From the NCBI GenBank assembly GCA_934153805.1, contig CAKPFO010000060.1, positions 1 through 6,852 of the forward strand: a DNA stretch of 6,852 nucleotides. Reading direction: 5' to 3'. The position numbers and the translations under genes are program-made. Below, one piece after another: positions 5,404 through 6,852 of the stretch; positions within the stretch are counted from its first letter, which is position 1; each line of letters opens with the position of its first letter. The stretch is from an uncultured Clostridia bacterium (GTDB taxonomy: Bacteria > Bacillota > Clostridia > TANB77 > CAG-508). The notes beneath the pieces were generated by a model. It did not search any database and was not told the DNA's origin. It was given only the letters and a program-made list of their open reading frames with translations.

Positions 5404-6585
5404 TTAAACAAATTCTATGTCAGCTATTGATACAGTTGGTATAGTTCCAGTGTGCGCATCGGCTATATTTAAATAATTATGACCTAGCATGTCTATTTTT
5501 ATACTATGCTCATCCATATCAGTGTAGCTAGCAATTGCCACAAAATTACTATCTGCTTGATCTGTATAACCGCTTATATATTTTTCCGAATAGCATAATT
5601 TAAAATATCCATAGGTTGTAGATCTCTTAAAGGTTATTGTAACAGATTTAATTTTTTGGCTTGAATTATCTAAAATAGCCCTGTATCCATTAATTCCTTT
5701 ATAATTAGTTTCGTCCTTAATTTTTAAATTTAAAGACGTATATGTTTTTAATTTTTCTATTATATCTTTTTCTTCAGTTTTAATTTTCGGTAAGCTGATT
5801 TTACTATTAGAGTCATAATATCCAGATCTTGGAATTGTTGCATAAGTGTTAGTTTCATCTGAATTAACGCTACTTGTCTCAATTGTTTTTCCTGCATAAT
5901 TTGCCATTGTTCCTGTTATTAGTTTTCCGTCTTTATATGCTGTATAATTTTTTAGTATTTGTCCTTCTGTTGCTGTTACTTTGCTTAATGTTTCTTTTAA
6001 ATCTGTTAGTTCTGTTGCTTTACTTGTTAGAGCATTATTCTCATTTTGTAATTTATTCTTTTCATTTTCTATTGTTGTTACTCTTTCGTTTAACTCTGCT
6101 ATCTTTTTATCTTTTTCATCTCCTGTTTGAGACATCGAGTCCAATTGCTCTTGTAGTCTTTTTACTTGTCCTTCTAATAATTCTATCTTTGCTTTATTTT
6201 CTGTGTAACTTCCTGAAGACGTTGTTGTTCCTTGGTATATATCTAGCAGGCTTATTTCATATCCATTATCTTTTAAAATTATTGTATCTTTATCATCTTG
6301 CAAAGTTCCATATTTTGATATTATATCTTCTACTTGTGCTTGTTCTAATTCTTCATTTCTTTCTATGGCTTCTACTTGTGCTGCTAATATCTCTGTTCCT
6401 ATTTTTTCTTTTGCCTCTGTTGTTATTTGCAACCTCTTTGCTTCTTTTGCTTTTGCAAATATTCCATTTTCTCCTATTGTCATGCTTATAGCTATTCCTG
6501 CTAATACTATTAACACTATTATTGTTACAACTAATGCGATTAATGTTATTCCTCTTTCTTCTTTACTTTGTATTCCTCTTATCAT
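5404..6585 (-). CDS. Pilin-like membrane-anchored protein with coiled coil and phage-tail-like module
   Basis: The predicted 393-residue protein (numbered from the ATG at 6585) has four parts. A short basic leader ends in ERGITLIALVV (10-20), resembling the prepilin peptidase site G|[FI]TLIE, and runs into a hydrophobic helix to about 35. A helical region (38-95) follows, then a long coiled coil (about 130-205, rich in Glu, Lys, Leu and Asn). Residues about 211-263 contain AYKDGKLITGTM (216-227), YATIP and SGYYDSNSKI (254-263), a pattern I know from clostridial phage tail proteins. The C-terminal about 120 residues look beta-rich and are unrecognised. Position +5 of the pilin helix is Ala17 instead of the usual Glu. 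The likely location is the cell surface or a pseudopilus-like fibre. No pilus assembly genes are in view. The inner ATG is preferred to 6600 because it follows GGGGGA at eight bases and gives the usual short leader. Confidence 0.75.
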   Translation of the reverse strand: MIRGIQSKEERGITLIALVVTIIVLIVLAGIAISMTIGENGIFAKAKEAKRLQITTEAKEKIGTEILAAQVEAIERNEELEQAQVEDIISKYGTLQDDKDTIILKDNGYEISLLDIYQGTTTSSGSYTENKAKIELLEGQVKRLQEQLDSMSQTGDEKDKKIAELNERVTTIENEKNKLQNENNALTSKATELTDLKETLSKVTATEGQILKNYTAYKDGKLITGTMANYAGKTIETSSVNSDETNTYATIPRSGYYDSNSKISLPKIKTEEKDIIEKLKTYTSLNLKIKDETNYKGINGYRAILDNSSQKIKSVTITFKRSTTYGYFKLCYSEKYISGYTDQADSNFVAIASYTDMDEHSIKIDMLGHNYLNIADAHTGTIPTVSIADIEFV

Positions 6586-6593
6586 TTTATATT

Positions 6594-6598
6594 CCCCC
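6594..6598 (-). promoter_or_regulatory. Ribosome binding site favouring the inner start of the pilin-like gene
   Basis: GGGGG followed by AA lies eight bases before the ATG at 6583-6585. The upstream in-frame ATG (6598-6600) is preceded only by A/T bases and overlaps this site. The inner start shortens the leader by five residues. Confidence 0.6.
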
Positions 6599-6600
6599 AT

Positions 6601-6852
6601 TTTTTATTTTTATATATTCTTATTGCAATTTACAAATTCAAATTTTTACTCCCACACATTTCACTATTAAATTCTCCTCGTATAATATTTATTTAATATA
6701 AATTTTATAAACATATTACCTACTGTCTATTTCTGTTTTTACCACTTTTTACAATCTCTACTATCTTCAAACTTTACATCCCTAACAGAAAATTTTATTC
6801 ATAAAATTTTCTGCGACTCAAGTAAATTGATTATTTTAATTATAAATTAAGA
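6601..6852. other. Non-coding right end upstream of the pilin-like gene
   Basis: I see no supported gene here. On the minus strand TATTAT (6682-6687) is a possible -10 with only a poor -35 (TTATAA, 6705-6710). GAGGAG near 6675-6680 resembles a ribosome site but leads only to frames of eight or nine codons. No c-di-GMP riboswitch core, which often precedes clostridial pilin genes, is recognisable. The perfect inverted repeat at 6786-6813 is listed separately. Confidence 0.5.
6786..6813. repeat. Perfect 13-bp inverted repeat
   Basis: CAGAAAATTTTAT (6786-6798) and its exact complement (6801-6813) are separated by two bases, giving in practice a 12-bp stem with a TTCA loop (TGAA on the other strand). 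Neither side has a T-run beyond the stem, so it is not a standard terminator, though the arms end in four T plus CTG. It could end an unseen gene beyond the right edge, or be a protein-binding site. Confidence 0.6.

Noticed and set aside
5874..6491. 205-codon plus-strand open frame, almost entirely Leu, Phe and Ser
   Set aside because: It is the antisense of the Lys/Glu-rich coiled-coil region of the pilin-like gene, which turns into Leu/Phe codons on the opposite strand; no ribosome site or family resemblance.
6630..6680. Eight- or nine-codon leader peptide after GAGGAG on the minus strand
   Set aside because: Frames this short occur by chance, there is no runs-of-codon signature of attenuation, and no terminator-antiterminator structure follows.
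6601..6852. c-di-GMP or other riboswitch upstream of the pilin-like gene
   Set aside because: Neither strand shows the conserved cores I know for the c-di-GMP classes; the region is AT-rich with only one simple hairpin.

Overview
The window is very AT-rich and carries tightly packed genes with strong AGGAGG-type ribosome sites and U-tailed hairpin terminators. It encodes an intact sporulation sigma factor K with a pro-sequence, a DUF378 protein, a DUF368 protein and a clostridial-style 'GITLIALV' pilin-like protein. Together these point to a spore-forming, low-GC Firmicute of the class Clostridia, possibly an uncultured gut-type lineage (inference). I see no insertion sequence, CRISPR array, tRNA or rRNA.

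Layout from left to right. Positions 1-148 hold a short degenerate repeat and the terminator of a DUF378 membrane protein gene (149-340, minus). A strong AT hairpin (420-463) ends an unrecognised, cysteine-rich 204-residue gene (468-1082, minus), which has its own good SigA-type promoter (1153-1181). Next are sigK (1207-1905, minus; the start is moved 21 codons inside the longest open frame) and a cytoplasmic NagZ-type glycoside hydrolase family 3 gene (1982-3067, minus). The only plus-strand gene is popT/DUF368 (3200-4000), divergent from nagZ. It converges on a U32-family gene of the TrhP type (4026-5255, minus) across a shared bidirectional terminator. The last gene (5404-6585, minus) encodes a pilin-like N-terminal anchor, a long coiled coil, a short module resembling ones seen in phage tail proteins, and a beta-rich C-terminus. 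The right 267 bases are non-coding as far as I can tell and contain one perfect 13-bp inverted repeat.

How the genes relate. The genes are mostly separate housekeeping or sporulation units rather than one pathway. NagZ (muropeptide recycling) and PopT (return of undecaprenyl phosphate) are divergent neighbours that both serve envelope-precursor recycling. SigK acts late in the mother cell during sporulation. TrhP belongs to wobble-uridine hydroxylation of tRNA. The most unusual item is the pilin-like/coiled-coil/tail-like chimera. The least explained is the 204-residue protein. I did not find a convincing new multi-gene system in this window.
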